Below, in pieces: positions 37,681 to 54,624 of a stretch of DNA of 64,000 nt. Made by a program: the position numbers and the translations under genes. The notes beneath the pieces were generated by a model that was not told the origin of the DNA, did no database searches, and worked only from the letters and a program-made list of their open reading frames with translations. Numbering within the stretch: position 1 is the stretch's first letter; each line of letters begins with the position of its first letter. Source of the stretch: Panorpa germanica (lineage: Eukaryota > Arthropoda > Insecta > Mecoptera > Panorpidae). The stretch is taken from the NCBI GenBank assembly GCA_963678705.1, contig OY783205.1, positions 28,635,034 through 28,699,033 of the forward strand, read 5' to 3'.

Positions 37681-40600
37681 AAAGCAAGATCATAATTCAA
37701 AAAAGCAAAGAAAAGTAAAAATATGTAGAAAAATATCGAGATGGTTGACGAATTACTTCTATATACCAACAATAGTACAGAAATGTGTGTGTGTGTCTCT
37801 CTACTCCTTTATTATTTCTTGAAAAGTGCTCTTAATGAATAAATAAGCTGATAAATATATATGTACGAGTTTGCGAAGCAGCGCAACACTTCTCTGAGAC
37901 GTGTTCATTATTAATAACGTTGGCCTGTACCCCGCACCCCCGTGCCTATATTATTTACCTTGTCGTTACCGGCACGTTAAGTTTAGGTTCTTACAGCAAG
38001 GAAAGAAAATGAGTGTGTATTTTCCCATTTCCGTTCTACGTACCGTACCTACGACATCTTAAAGTAAGATTGTACTTTAAGTTGTTTGGACCGTTCTCCG
38101 TGTGACACCGAGTGACTTCGTGTGCCACCGTGTAGACCGGTCGATTCTTCCCGAATCCCTTGTTACAATGCAGAAAATTTAATATTCTTGTTTTGTTAGC
38201 ACGTTAAAGCTAAACCATTTAAAATGTCAAACAATACATTTTCACAAATTTCATAAATAAAATTATTTTTATAAACTAGTTTTTTTCTAAACTCAAAACA
38301 AATCATGGGAAATATGTAAAGCTTTATTCCCACTCACTGTTTTGATATTTAATTTATTGTTTTTATTTAATATTGTAATCCAGATTTCAGGTTCTCGTTT
38401 ACGCATTCCTTTTCACATTTGTATTTTAATTTAAGTTTAGTTAATTTAGTTAGTACGTTTGCATCGTTAGTAATATAAATGTTAACAGTACAAGAAAATT
38501 GTATGTGAAATAATTAAAATTGCTATTTTTAATAACAATTAGTAATAGAAATTGATTTCACTTCTACATTTTTAAAAACTGACATTTAACTTCTTTTAAA
38601 AGTAAATCCTACTGCATTTTGACAGATTGTCTCATTTTGGAAGTTATAATATAATACAGTTTTAGCAGAAAAATAACAATATTCATAACAATATTTTCTG
38701 TAGTTTGCTGATTTAAAGTAAAATGTAAAAAAGTAGCTAAGTATTATTGCTTAGTGTAACATCGGCTATAGAATGATACATTTCTAGAATTAATTTCTTA
38801 TTGCATTCAAATAGAAAAGAACAAACCAAGTAACAAAACAACAAAAAAAAAACTGAAAAACAAAACCTTCTTATTCCAGTTGGAAAATGACACCTATTAA
38901 ATAGCCTACAATTTGTTAAGTATGAATATACTCAACAAGTTTACATATATGAGCTACGAGTACGAATATATCGAACACTTTTCATTTTATTATTTTAATA
39001 AGAAGTCTGTCAAGACGTTGTCTTAATATTAAATTCTCATGTAATCTTAAAGCATAACTTTTAGATATTATGTACTTATTTTGTCAGCGCTTAAGTTACT
39101 TAAATATTGACAGACCCTTTTAAGATTAATATTTTCCAAGTAATACCTTAACGAGACATTTAAACATAAAACTTTTACATTGTATAGCTTTACACTAAAT
39201 AGCTTATGTAGAGTTTATATACTCCGCCTAAGAACTGAATTTCTTGAAATGATTGATAATGACACATTAAGATAAATAATATTTTAAGTATAATATTAGG
39301 AGTTCATAAACTCGTTCCCTTAATTTCTTTTTGCGGATCAGACTTAAAATAAATGATAAGCACATTCAAAAGTCTGTAAATATTAATGACGACAGAAGCA
39401 GATTTAGAGGTGAACGTGCGTCCGGGATTCAGAAGATCAAAAAGGCCCTATAGAAAAATTTGTGACGTATAGTGCATTTGATTCAGCACTGAATAATAAT
39501 TTAAAGTCTACACTACCGCATGCTTCGCGGGTTGCATCAAAGTTGCAAAGGCGTTTTCACACAATTACGTTTCTCACAAATTCGAATTCTCGTCAAATAT
39601 GAAAATTTTGATTGATTTCAAATCTATTGAGACTATATCCATTGAGCATGGACAATTTATTAAGTCACACTTTATTAAGAAAATTCTTCTGTTTTCTCTT
39701 CTCTTCAACCCTCTGTCCATGATGTCGTACATGCAACAATCATAAACAGAGGACCGCGTTTGTTCTGTAACCTCACCTAGATGGGATTTGTGTTATTTCA
39801 GCGTCTCAGTGAGTGGCGCCGCTAAATCATATGTTACCAATTTATTTAAGGCTCTCTTATAATTATTGTAATTTAACGGGATTAAATTTGATCAGTAAGT
39901 ACGAGTAATGGTGTCGTCAAGGTTCTATCCATGTAGTGATCGTGATCGTGATGGTGGTAGTCACCCCGATGTTGTAACGCTAATGCAATTTGTAAGAGAC
40001 GTGCCCAACGATGTGGACTGGTGCACCTGACTGATCACCATTAGAGAAATATATTACTAAAAGCTTAATAACTGATCGGTGTTGAGTACTGTGTTGACTA
40101 AATTCATATAAAACTATAAAAGCTTATCGTAAAACACTATCATAAAAAAATAAAGGCAAAATTCAACCCTTATGAAGTTTAATAACGCTCTGCAGTGCTG
40201 CTATTGGTGGTGGTTTTCCAAGAGGTGGTTCTTCGAGCGTTTAATATCAAGTGAAGTGTTATAAGTATGTACTTGGGGTTATGAAAGACATTTTATTTTC
40301 AAAGCAATATAGAAAGAAAAATTGTATTCAAAACTTTGTCGTTCTTTTACAGCAAAGCATTTAGAAAGTTATCTAACATGTTTTTGCTTCATGAAATCTT
40401 TAATTATCCCTATATCAAAGATCCAAACTATTATTCGTTACGTATATATTGTCAAATTTGATATTGAGGCTCAATGCCTTAATATTTCTGGAAGTCTTTA
40501 AGTTGTAGTCTGTCTGAAAAAGAATCAAAGATATAGCCAGAGTTTAGAATTAATTTTTTTCTAAACTCATTGAGTTAATGCCGCCATCTATCAAGCAGTA

Positions 40601-43247
40601 GAGAAAGAAGACTGCTTGAAGATTTAAATTTTCTCATATGTTAAAATAATAAATATTCAATAATATATAAAATATTAATAGTTTTTCGTTATTTATTTAT
40701 AAAATAATTACATATGTGTTTCTTAATTAAGAAAAAATGTTAATTGTGGAGACTTTCTCTTCATCCTCCGAATGACGGGAGGCAAAATAAATGGAGGTGA
40801 TGAATGCCATTCTCATATGTCAACTTCAAAACAGTTATGTCTAGTTGTTGTATTCTTAATAATGTCATTATCTAATAAGTGTTTGTGTAAGTGTCAAAGC
40901 AATAAATAAAATACTCATTAAAGGTAAACAAATTTAATTTTATATTGTTTTTTTTACTGTAATATATAGAATCTCAAATTTTATTTATTGTTTGTGTCAA
41001 AACCTTACGAGATCTTGCTTCTGTCTTAAGAAAACATGTTGTTTAAATCTAATTATGCATATAATATCTTTAAATTAATAAGATAATAATTAAACCACGA
41101 AATTATCAACTTATTATTCAATTTACCTCAATGATTTATTTAAAAATAACCTACGCAATTACTTTATAAGTAACATAATAGGTTAATAAAATCTTCAATG
41201 CCATTTTCATTTATAAAATTGTATAAAGCTTTAGAAACATACCAGAAGTTATATTTCCCTTTTAAGATATTTCACTAATAATAACATTACGCTTAAATGC
41301 AATGAAATATATAAATACAATTTTATATATTACATATAACCTTAAAATCTTAATTGGAATGTCTAAGCAATAAGCCTTATTTCAATTTGTATAGCTAGAT
41401 TTAAATAGATTTATAGAATACCAAGGCTTTGTGTACAGAAATGCTTATACTATTGTTCGGAATAATATTTTATTTTTACTTTCTCAAACATTTTAAAACA
41501 CTTTTTAAATGTTTCTGAAAGCTAGTTTGCCAATTAATTTTAATTTGGCACAGCCTAATTTATAAAGTTTTTAGGTGAAATAAAATAAGTCAATAATTTG
41601 TGAAATCTTTATTATTACTTTTCAACTACAAATACTATTTATATTTTATAAAAAATACATTGGATAACGTTCTTGGAAGTACGTTCTTTTCAATCGCACG
41701 TTTAAATATAATGAACTCTTTCATGTCTGTAATTCCAGTTATCTACTTTATATAAAATATCTATGTATTTATAGTGCCAGTCTTCTACCAGTATTTATTT
41801 TATTAAGCATTGCATTTAGAATTGAAACGTATCTGTAAAAGGAATTTATTATGTTTCTTATTCTACTCGTGTTTAAAGTATTACTTCAGTGGATAAACAT
41901 TTTTGCTTGATAAATACATAGTGAAATAACATGTGTTGGTATTCAATATTTTGATACATGCAAAGTTAAATAAAATATAATTTTGAAATAAATCCTATAA
42001 GGATTATAATATTACATATAATACGACAGATTAAGTTACAAAGATTTAATGATGGTATTATCTATAAATTAATTTAACATAAAAAATATTTCTTCTATTC
42101 ATACTTGTTTTACAATATTATACGAGCATACAGCCTCTTAAATATTTCTTCAAATCTCAAACAGGATGTAAAATATACATAGTAATAGTACAGGATATTT
42201 TCTTTCAATTTTTATAGCACCCACAACAAAACACAGATTCTCAAACTATTTACTATTTTGTTTTACAACTTTCTTGTTATACTTTTGTATAGTTGTTTTA
42301 AATTTATTGTAAATCAGTTAGTTAATTATCAGATTACTTAATATTTATAATAAGAAAAGTTTATAAACCTCTGATTTTATAGCCATATGTGACACCAATT
42401 CCTTGTATGATAGTTTTACTGTACAATATGTGTCAGGCTTATCTACTAAGAAATTATTATATTGGTTAATATGTAAATGCTTCAATAATCTTTTCGTTCT
42501 AAATATTTTTGTAATTTCAGAAATAGACTCAAATTTTGACCTAGTAGTTAAATTATATGATTTTTTTTATATTCTTATCACACTATAATATATCTTAAAT
42601 ATTTACAACTTGTGTAAACAAAGTAAAGAAACGGTAAAATAAATTATCGAGAACCAAACAGATGCTCTCTTCAGAATGCAAAACAGCTGCATCGTAAAAT
42701 ACCTGTAAATATGTAATTTTGTGAAATATGGTAAATATCAGTGGCTCTCAAAATTTAATAAAAAGGTTAATAAGAAATAATTTTAGTAGAGAAATATTAA
42801 TTAAGAATTTATTAATAATTCATTTATAAAATAAGAAAGAAAGAAATCCTACAGTGATTGAGCTTTCTTTATATAATTTATTAAGGGCACTTATAGACTG
42901 AATTGAAATCGAGGAAAGCCTGATATTCAATAGCTGAATAAATTTTAAACTTTGTTTTTCTATAAACTCCGCACTTGCTAGAATGACTAAATACTTTTTC
43001 GGATATTTAATACATAAAACAGGACACATAAAACCTTTAAAAAGTTTTAATTGTTTCACTTTATAAAGGATAGTATATTGAATTTAAATATAAGTTTGAG
43101 TTTAAATATATTATTAAGTTATCTTTCGTATTTCTATGAAAGCTACTACATATTTTTTAAAATTTAAAATATCAATAAATTATCAGGAATAATTCCGTGG
43201 CTGTGTTTTTAGAGAAGCTAATAACAAGTAAATGCTTATTGTTTTAG

Positions 43248-47954
<4,707 letters not shown>

Positions 47955-48414
47955 TTGATAAGATGAATCAAAAGAAATTACGTACTTTTAAACAAAATAT
48001 TCGAATATTAAATAAGCGTATATTATAATACAGTAGTACATTTGTTATGAAGTACATTTTTGTTAAATTAATGTAAAATATTGTTAAGTTAATTTTTTTA
48101 ATGAGTTAAAGTAATCTATACTTCAAAGTTTATGATTCTATATTACGTAAATTAATTTGGTAAATGATAGAAAATGAATTGAAAAACTTATACACTCATA
48201 GTTTGAATAGGATCTTTAAATAAATGTTGAAATGTGTATCCTTAACACGTAAATTAAAATATACTCTGCAGCTACATGACTTATTTACCTATATTTTATT
48301 AAATAATTAATAAAATTTGTGATAATAAAAGAAATTGTATTTTACTATTTATTTATACATATATACTAGTGATACAAGACATGATAGGGCCCGTTAAGAG
48401 AACATTTGGTTTCA
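47955..48414 (+). other. Ack 3' UTR and flank
   Basis: AT-rich sequence after the Ack stop with several AATAAA/ATTAAA-like words (for example near 48,220). The exact polyadenylation site cannot be chosen. The sequence leads directly into the tandem array. Confidence 0.5.
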
Positions 48415-49700
48415 TCAAAGAGTTCATTTCGAAACACATGCCTAATTAATTGAAAACTAAGTTCATTAATTTATGGTGTAGCTGAAGGTGTCTGTATTTC
48501 AACTAGTAGCGAATTATTTTATATCTCCTTCAAACAGTATGTAGGTAAATCAAACATTTGCTCTAGGTTAACTTAAATATGTTATTGAAACCAAAGAAAG
48601 TACTAAAAGCATTAAACAGACTTTTCTTTAATGAAATTAGATCCCTATCATTATGGGGTTAATTTCAAGGAGATCCATGTCTAATTTGATGAAAACTAGG
48701 TGTAGGCACTAGTAACGAACTATTTTATATCTCTTTCAAACAGTATGTAGGTAAATCAAACATTTGCTCTAGGTTAACTTAAATATGTTACTGAAACCAA
48801 AGAAAGTACTAAAAGCATTAAACAGACTTTTCTTTAATGAAATTAGATCCCTATCATTATGGGGTTTATTTCAAGGAGATCCATGTTTAATTCGATGAAA
48901 ACTAGGTGTCTGTATTTCAACTAGTAACGAATTATTGTATATCTCTTTCAAACAGTATGTAGGTAAATCAAACATTTGCTCTAGGTTAACTTAAATATGT
49001 TATTGAAACCAAAGAAAGTACTAAAAACAATAAACAGACTTCTCTTTAATGAAATTAGATCCCTATCATTATGGGGTTCATTTCAAGGAGATCCATGCCT
49101 AATTTGATGAAAACTAGGTGTAGGCACTAGTAACGAACTATTTTATATCTCTTTCAAACAGTATGTAGGTAAATCAAACATTTGCTCTAGGTTAACTTAA
49201 ATATGTTACTGAAACCAAAGAAAGTACTAAAAGCATTAAACAGACTTTTCTTTAATGAAATTAGATCCCTATCATTATGGGGTTTATTTCAAGGAGATCC
49301 ATGTTTAATTCGATGAAAACTAGGTGTCTGTATTTCAAATAGTAACGAATTATTTTATATCTCTTTCAAACAGTATGTAGGTAAATCAAACATTTGCTCT
49401 AGGTTAACTTAAATATGTTATTGAAACCAAAGAAAGTACTAAAAGCATTAAACAGACTTTTCTTTAATGAAACTAGATCCCTATCATTATGGGGTTCATT
49501 TCAAGGAGATCCATGCCTAATTTTATGAAAACTAGGTGTAGGCACTAGTAACGAACTATTTTATATCTCTTTTAAACAGTATGTAGGTAAATCAAACATT
49601 TGCTTTAGGTTAAATATGTAATTATGCCAAAGAAAGTACTAAAAACATTAGACATTTCTTTAATGAAATTAGATCCCTATCTGTATAGGGTTCATTTCTG
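48415..49700 (+). repeat. Dimeric higher-order tandem repeat (206 + 212 bp)
   Basis: Six successive copies of a unit of about 209 bp. The landmark CAAACAGTATGTAGGTAAAT begins at 48,531, 48,737, 48,949, 49,155, 49,367 and 49,573 (last copy with one change), so spacing alternates 206, 212, 206, 212, 206. Two unit types alternate: one carries GTGTAGGCACTAGTAACG, the other GTGTCTGTATTTCAA. The 418-bp dimer is therefore the amplified unit. Outer copies are more diverged. No open frame runs through it. Confidence 0.9.
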
Positions 49701-49935
49701 ATTCTAACCTAAGATTTTAACCATAATTACAGTATATTAAGATAAAATTAATACAAATAAAAAGTTTATTCCGAGAATAAAACCATTCATTATTCTGTAA
49801 TAAATTAGGTGATTTCTGTAATAAATAAGCATACATATTTTTGAAGAAAATTTGCAAAATATGTCCATTTTTTGTAAACCAAATACATTTTTCAGGTGAA
49901 TATTGCCATCGTGGCTTTATAAATCGTAATTAGCT

Positions 49936-50006
49936 CAGTCCTACGGTGGCGGTCGTCCATATCAGTGCGTCTTCGGTTGCTCCGTATATTTTGCATTCAA
50001 ACCAAA
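49936..50006 (+). ncRNA. Candidate first exon of the non-coding locus
   Basis: GC-richer stretch beginning TCAGTCCTACGGTGGCGG and ending ACCAAA/GTAAAT, a strong donor. TATAAATCG lies at 49,918, somewhat close for a TATA box to TCAGT at 49,936, and a second TCAGT is at 49,962. Confidence 0.35.
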
Positions 50007-50454
50007 GTAAATTAAAAGAAATCGCTAAATTAATTTTACTAATTAATAAAGGAGTAATATATTTGTGTTCTACAATCATCGTTTTCATAGTTTGGTGTAT
50101 TATTTATTTACAAATAACTTTTTATTCCGTAAAAATTCAGTTTGAAAAATATAAATTTTTCTTAAATTTAAGTCGCCATTTTTTTTTTGGTGTGGCTGAT
50201 GTGTGTTTTAAAAGTTAGTAGTGTTACAAGTGATTTTAAATTATTCTTTGGCGCGTATTTGACAGTTTTTAAAAGAACTAACTTTTTAACAAGTGTTTAA
50301 AGTACAGTAAAGAAATTTAAAGACATTGCTAAATTATTAATCACAAATAATAAAGGATTCTCATAATTTGTTTTTATAACTAAAAATTAATAGCGTTGTT
50401 AGTGAAACTTAAATTACTTTTTTTTACTAAATAAACGATTTATAAATTTTTTAG

Positions 50455-50617
50455 GCAAACGCCGCGAGTGTATAAGACTTTGTGTATTATTTTGTGAAGT
50501 GCATTATTTAATTACGCCAGTTTTGTGTAAGTGCGTTATGGGAATATTTGAATCAGAAAGGATTTTGCAGTTTCTGATACACCAGGAGGTATCCGGCATT
50601 TGGATTTAAAACTAAAG
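50455..50617 (+). ncRNA. Exon cassette A1
   Basis: Acceptor TTTTTTAG, core AACGCCGCGAGTGTATAAG and CCAGGAGGTATCCGGCATTT, donor AAAG/GTAATA. The 5' part is diverged from the other A copies. Confidence 0.5.
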
Positions 50618-50729
50618 GTAATATATAATTATTTGAATTCAATTAAACGAAAGTACTGTCATCTACTGAAATCTATTCATTCTTTAAGTGAGGAAAGTGT
50701 GTATTAATAGATTGTTCTTATTGTTTTAG

Positions 50730-50769
50730 GCTCACATCAGGATCCAACAGCTGTAACAATGAGCTCCAG
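50730..50769 (+). ncRNA. Exon cassette B1
   Basis: A 40-bp exon between TTGTTTTAG and CTCCAG/GTACGTGG, near-identical to B2 (51,743-51,781) and B3 (53,510-53,548). A degenerate C-like segment follows at about 50,919. Confidence 0.5.
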
Positions 50770-51034
50770 GTACGTGGAAAATTATTCTAAGCATGTGCCC
50801 CACTAACTGATTGATTAATTTTCAGGAAAATAATTATAAACTTAATTTCAGAATATTTGCTAAACAATATTTTTGTTAAAACGATTACTGACCTTCTACT
50901 TTTTGGAGTTTGTTTCAGATATTCTTTGGACGAGCTGCGTCAATTCTTCAACTAAAAACTATTATTGTTGCCAGTGATGTTTTAAACATTTTGCCGAAAA
51001 CATTGAAACTTTAAATTACTTTTTCTCTAAATAG

Positions 51035-51661
51035 ACAATTTATAATGTAGTTTCGGCAAACGTCGCGAGTGTCTAAAACGTTGTACGAGTATAGTGTGTT
51101 GTGTGCTGTCCAGGGGCAATATTGGATTATTTATCAGAAAGGATCATCACGCCAGGAGGTATCGGGCATTTGGACTTATTTGGAAAGGTAACAAACTAAT
51201 AATTAATTGCTTTTTTTCTATTTCAATAAACTTGTAGAAGATTCTAACCGATTTAATTTTTTTTCTAGACTCAAAATAAACAATTAATTTTAATTTCTGG
51301 AAACGTCGCGAGTGTATAAAACCTTGTGCAGTGTATGTGTTAGGTGCATTAATGGACTATTTATTAAAAAGGATCATCAAGCCAGGAGGTTTCAGGCATT
51401 TGGACTTAATTGGAAAGGTAACAAGCTAACAAACAATTTCTTTATTTTTCTATTTCAATAAACTTGTAGAAGAATCTAATTTATTTTATTTTTTTCTAGA
51501 CTCAAAATAAATATTTAAATTGGATTTGCGGAAACGTCGCGAGTGTATAAAATTTTGTGTAGTGTTTTGTGTAAATGCATTATGGGAAAATTTGAATCAG
51601 AAAGGATTTTGCAGTTTCTGATACACCAGGAGGTATCCGGCATTTGGACACAAATCTAAAG
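51035..51661 (+). ncRNA. Exon cassettes A2, A3 and A4
   Basis: Three tandem A-type exons: 51,035-51,187, 51,269-51,417 and 51,500-51,661. Each is entered after a (T)n-CTAG-type acceptor (CTAAATAG in A2), carries AACGTCGCGAGTGT and a CAGGAGGT..GGCATTTGGAC core, and leaves at AAAG/GTAA. The spacers of about 80 bp between them are alike, as expected of tandem duplication of exon plus intron. Confidence 0.55.
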
Positions 51662-51742
51662 GTAATAAATAGTTTCTTGAATTTTACTATTCATTCTTTA
51701 AGTGAGGAAAGTGATATTAATAGATTGTTCTTATTGTTCCAG

Positions 51743-52483
51743 GCTCACAACAGGTTCCACAGCTGTATCAATGAGCCCCAGGTACGTGGAAAATTATTCT
51801 AAGCATGTGCCCCACTAACTGAAAAATTACTTTACAGAGAAAATCATCCAAACAATTTTTATTATGAAAATGGTTATTAATCTTGAAAGAAATTGGAGTT
51901 TGTTTCAGGAACACCTTGGGGGTCCACGATTCATGAGAGATGGATTTTTCTTTGGAGCTACTGCTGTTACATATTTTAAAAATTGATTGCTACACAAGAA
52001 AATATTTGAAGGAGGGAATGAAAAAGCTAGACCATTAAAATAAAGGTAATAATTATTTGTACTTTTTCAACTAATTGCAGACAGTTTTATGTGGCTTTTG
52101 TTTTTAAAGCTGAATAGATATTAGTTTTAGGAATTTTTATAACTAAAGCAATTTCTTTTATTGTTACAGATTTTTAGTTAGACGTTCTTGGAGTCTTGTT
52201 ACCAACAAGGAGACATTTCTGAGCTTTTGAAGCAGCCTGCCTAACAGATGTGCAGTTATTTTGAAAACCTTTTCTGAAATAAAGGTTACTTTACTATTCT
52301 TTTAACATTTGCGCGATTTATATTTATTTTAGAAAATATTATAAGCTTTTTTATTGTTACAGATTTTTTTACCGGGGCTTGGATGAATTTCTATTGTTGG
52401 TGACGAATTGTCGGACCTTTGGATTATCCAACCACCCACCGGACGCAACCCTCTGCATTACTGATGTCATATAAATAAACCAG
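51743..52483 (+). ncRNA. Exon cassettes B2, C2, D2 and E2
   Basis: B2 51,743-51,781; C2 51,909-52,045; D2 52,170-52,284; E2 52,363-52,483. Acceptors are TTCCAG, GTTTCAG, TGTTACAG and TGTTACAG; donors are GTACGT, GTAATA, GTTACT and GTTCTA. C2, D2 and E2 each have AATAAA just before the donor, so each could instead be a terminal exon. Matched base for base in order by B3-E3. Confidence 0.55.
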
Positions 52484-52700
52484 GTTCTACTTCCGTTAAT
52501 CAACATATATAATCACACACATAAACACACACAAACATACAAACATACACTATACACAGACAAATTGAATCTACAGGTATACGTTTGTTATTAACATAAT
52601 TATTAATTTATTTATCCCCCTTTTTCTAACAATCTATTTCCATTCCTATACAACCCTGTCCCATACAAGCAAGTTATTTGCTTCTGGTAATGCACCTTGT
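52484..52700 (+). repeat. CA-rich spacer, first copy
   Basis: Contains a run of CACACATAAACACACACAAA-type sequence followed by a TCCCCCTTTTTCTAACAATC block. The same spacer follows E3 at about 54,251-54,415. Confidence 0.7.
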
Positions 52701-52704
52701 AATT

Positions 52705-53428
52705 GGATTATTTATTTTGAAGGATCACACCCCAGGAGGTTTCGGGCATTTGGACTTAATTTTAAAGGTAACAAGCTAATAAATAATTGCTTTTTTTTTA
52801 TTCCAATTGACTTGTAAAAGATTTTAACTGATTTTTTTTTTCTAGACTCAAAATTGACAATTAAAATTGATTTGTGCCAACGTCGCGAGTGTATAAAACT
52901 TTGTGCAGTGTTTTGTGTTAGGTGCATTCGGTGCTAGGAGGTTTCGGGCATTTGGACTTATTTGGAAAGGTAACGAACTAATAAATAATTTCTTTTTCTT
53001 GTATTTCAATAAATTTGTAAAAGATTTTAATCAATTTTATTTTTTTCTAGACTCAAAATAAACATTTAAATTTGATTTGCGGAAACGTCGCGAGTGTATA
53101 AAAATTTGTGTTGTGTTTTGTGCAGGGACAATATTGGATTATTTATTAAGAGGGATAGTCACCCCAGGAGGTATCGGGCATTTGGACTTAATTGGAAAGG
53201 TAACAAGCTAATAAATAATTTATTTTTCTATTTCAATAAATTTGTAAAAGATTTTAATCAATTTAATTTTTTTCTAGACTCAAAATAAACATTTAAATTT
53301 GATTTGCGGAAACGTCGCGAGTGTATAAAATTTTGTGTAAGTGCATTATGGGAAAATTTAAATCAGAAAGGATTTTGCAGTTTCTGATCACGCCAGGAGT
53401 CATCCGGCATTTGGAGACAAATTTAAAG
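52705..53428 (+). ncRNA. Exon cassettes A5 (partial), A6, A7 and A8
   Basis: A5 has only the 3' half (ends 52,767). A6 52,845-52,969 is shortened in its middle. A7 53,051-53,199 and A8 53,278-53,428 are full length. Each full copy starts ACTCAAAAT after CTAG and ends AAAG/GTAA. A8 pairs with A4 as the first exon of the duplicated block. Confidence 0.55.
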
Positions 53429-53509
53429 GTAATAAATAGTTTCTTGAATTTTACTATTCATTCTTTAAGTGAGGAAAGTGATATTAATAGATTGTTCTTA
53501 TTGTTCCAG

Positions 53510-54250
53510 GCTCACAACAGGACCAACAGCTGTAACAATGAGCCCCAGGTACGTGGAAAATTATTCTAAGCATGTGCCCCACTAACTGAAAAATTACTTT
53601 ACAGAAAAAATCATCCAAACAATTTTTATTATGAAAATGGTTATTAATCTTGAAAGATATTGGAGTCTGTTTCAGGAACACCTTGGGGCTCCACGATTCT
53701 TGAGAGATGGATTTTTCTTTGGAGCTACTGCTGTTTCATATTTTAAAAATTGATTGCTACACAAGAAAATATTTGAAGGAGGGAATGAAAAAGCTAGACC
53801 ATTAAAATAAAGGTAATAATTATTTGTACTTTTTCAACTAATTGCAGACAGTTTTATGTGGCTTTTGTTTTTAAAGCTGAATAGATATTAGTCTTAGGAA
53901 TTTTATAACTAAAGCAATTTCTTTTATTGTTACAGATTTTTAGTTAGACGTTCTTGGAGTCTTGTTACCACTAAGGAGACATTTCTGAACTTTTGAAGCA
54001 GCCTACCTACCGGATGTGCAGTTATTTCGAATACCTTTTCTGAAATAAAGGTGACTTTACTATTCTTTTTACATTTGCACGGCTTATATTTATTTTAGAA
54101 AATATTATAAGCTTTTTTATTGTTACAGATTTTTTTTACCGGGGCTTGGATGAATTTCTATTGTTGGTGACGAATTGTCGGACCTTTGGATTATCCAACC
54201 ACCCACCGGATGCAACCGTCTGCATTACTGATGCCATATAAATAAACCAG
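53510..54250 (+). ncRNA. Exon cassettes B3, C3, D3 and E3
   Basis: B3 53,510-53,548; C3 53,676-53,812; D3 53,936-54,050; E3 54,129-54,250. Offsets from the first block are a constant 1,766-1,767 bp, so the whole block, introns included, is a tandem duplicate. Splice sites are preserved in every exon. Confidence 0.55.
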
Positions 54251-54624
54251 GTTCTACTTCCGTTAATCAACATAAATAGTCACACACATACACACACACT
54301 ACATACAAACATACACTATACACAGACAAATTGAATCTACAGGTATGCGTTTGTTATTAAAATAATTATTAATTTATTTATCCCCCTTTTTCTAACAATC
54401 TATTTCTATTCCCTAAAACCCTTTCCCATTCATGAAAATATTTACTTCCGGTACTGCACCTGACCAAATCCCTATTTTCCTTCGTCCTTTGACGAGCAGA
54501 GGTGCCGATATGATGAATTATAACCCGATGTTGGTAATTTACCATCGGTAATGGGTTTCTGACGGTTCCTCTGCAACAAAGTTAGATTTTTTTTGAATTT
54601 TGATTAACTTTTTCATTATTACAG

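Noticed and set aside
49920-49990. tRNA-like TAGCTCAG word
   Set aside because: No cloverleaf pairing, anticodon arm or TTCGANNC box follows; no tRNA gene was found anywhere in the window.
49946-50218. 90-codon frame at the start of the non-coding locus
   Set aside because: It begins without ATG, crosses the good donor at 50,007, and its hydrophobic content comes from a T-rich intron.
53321-53569. 82-codon frame across cassettes A8 and B3
   Set aside because: It reads through an intron bounded by conserved splice sites and is absent from the duplicate block.
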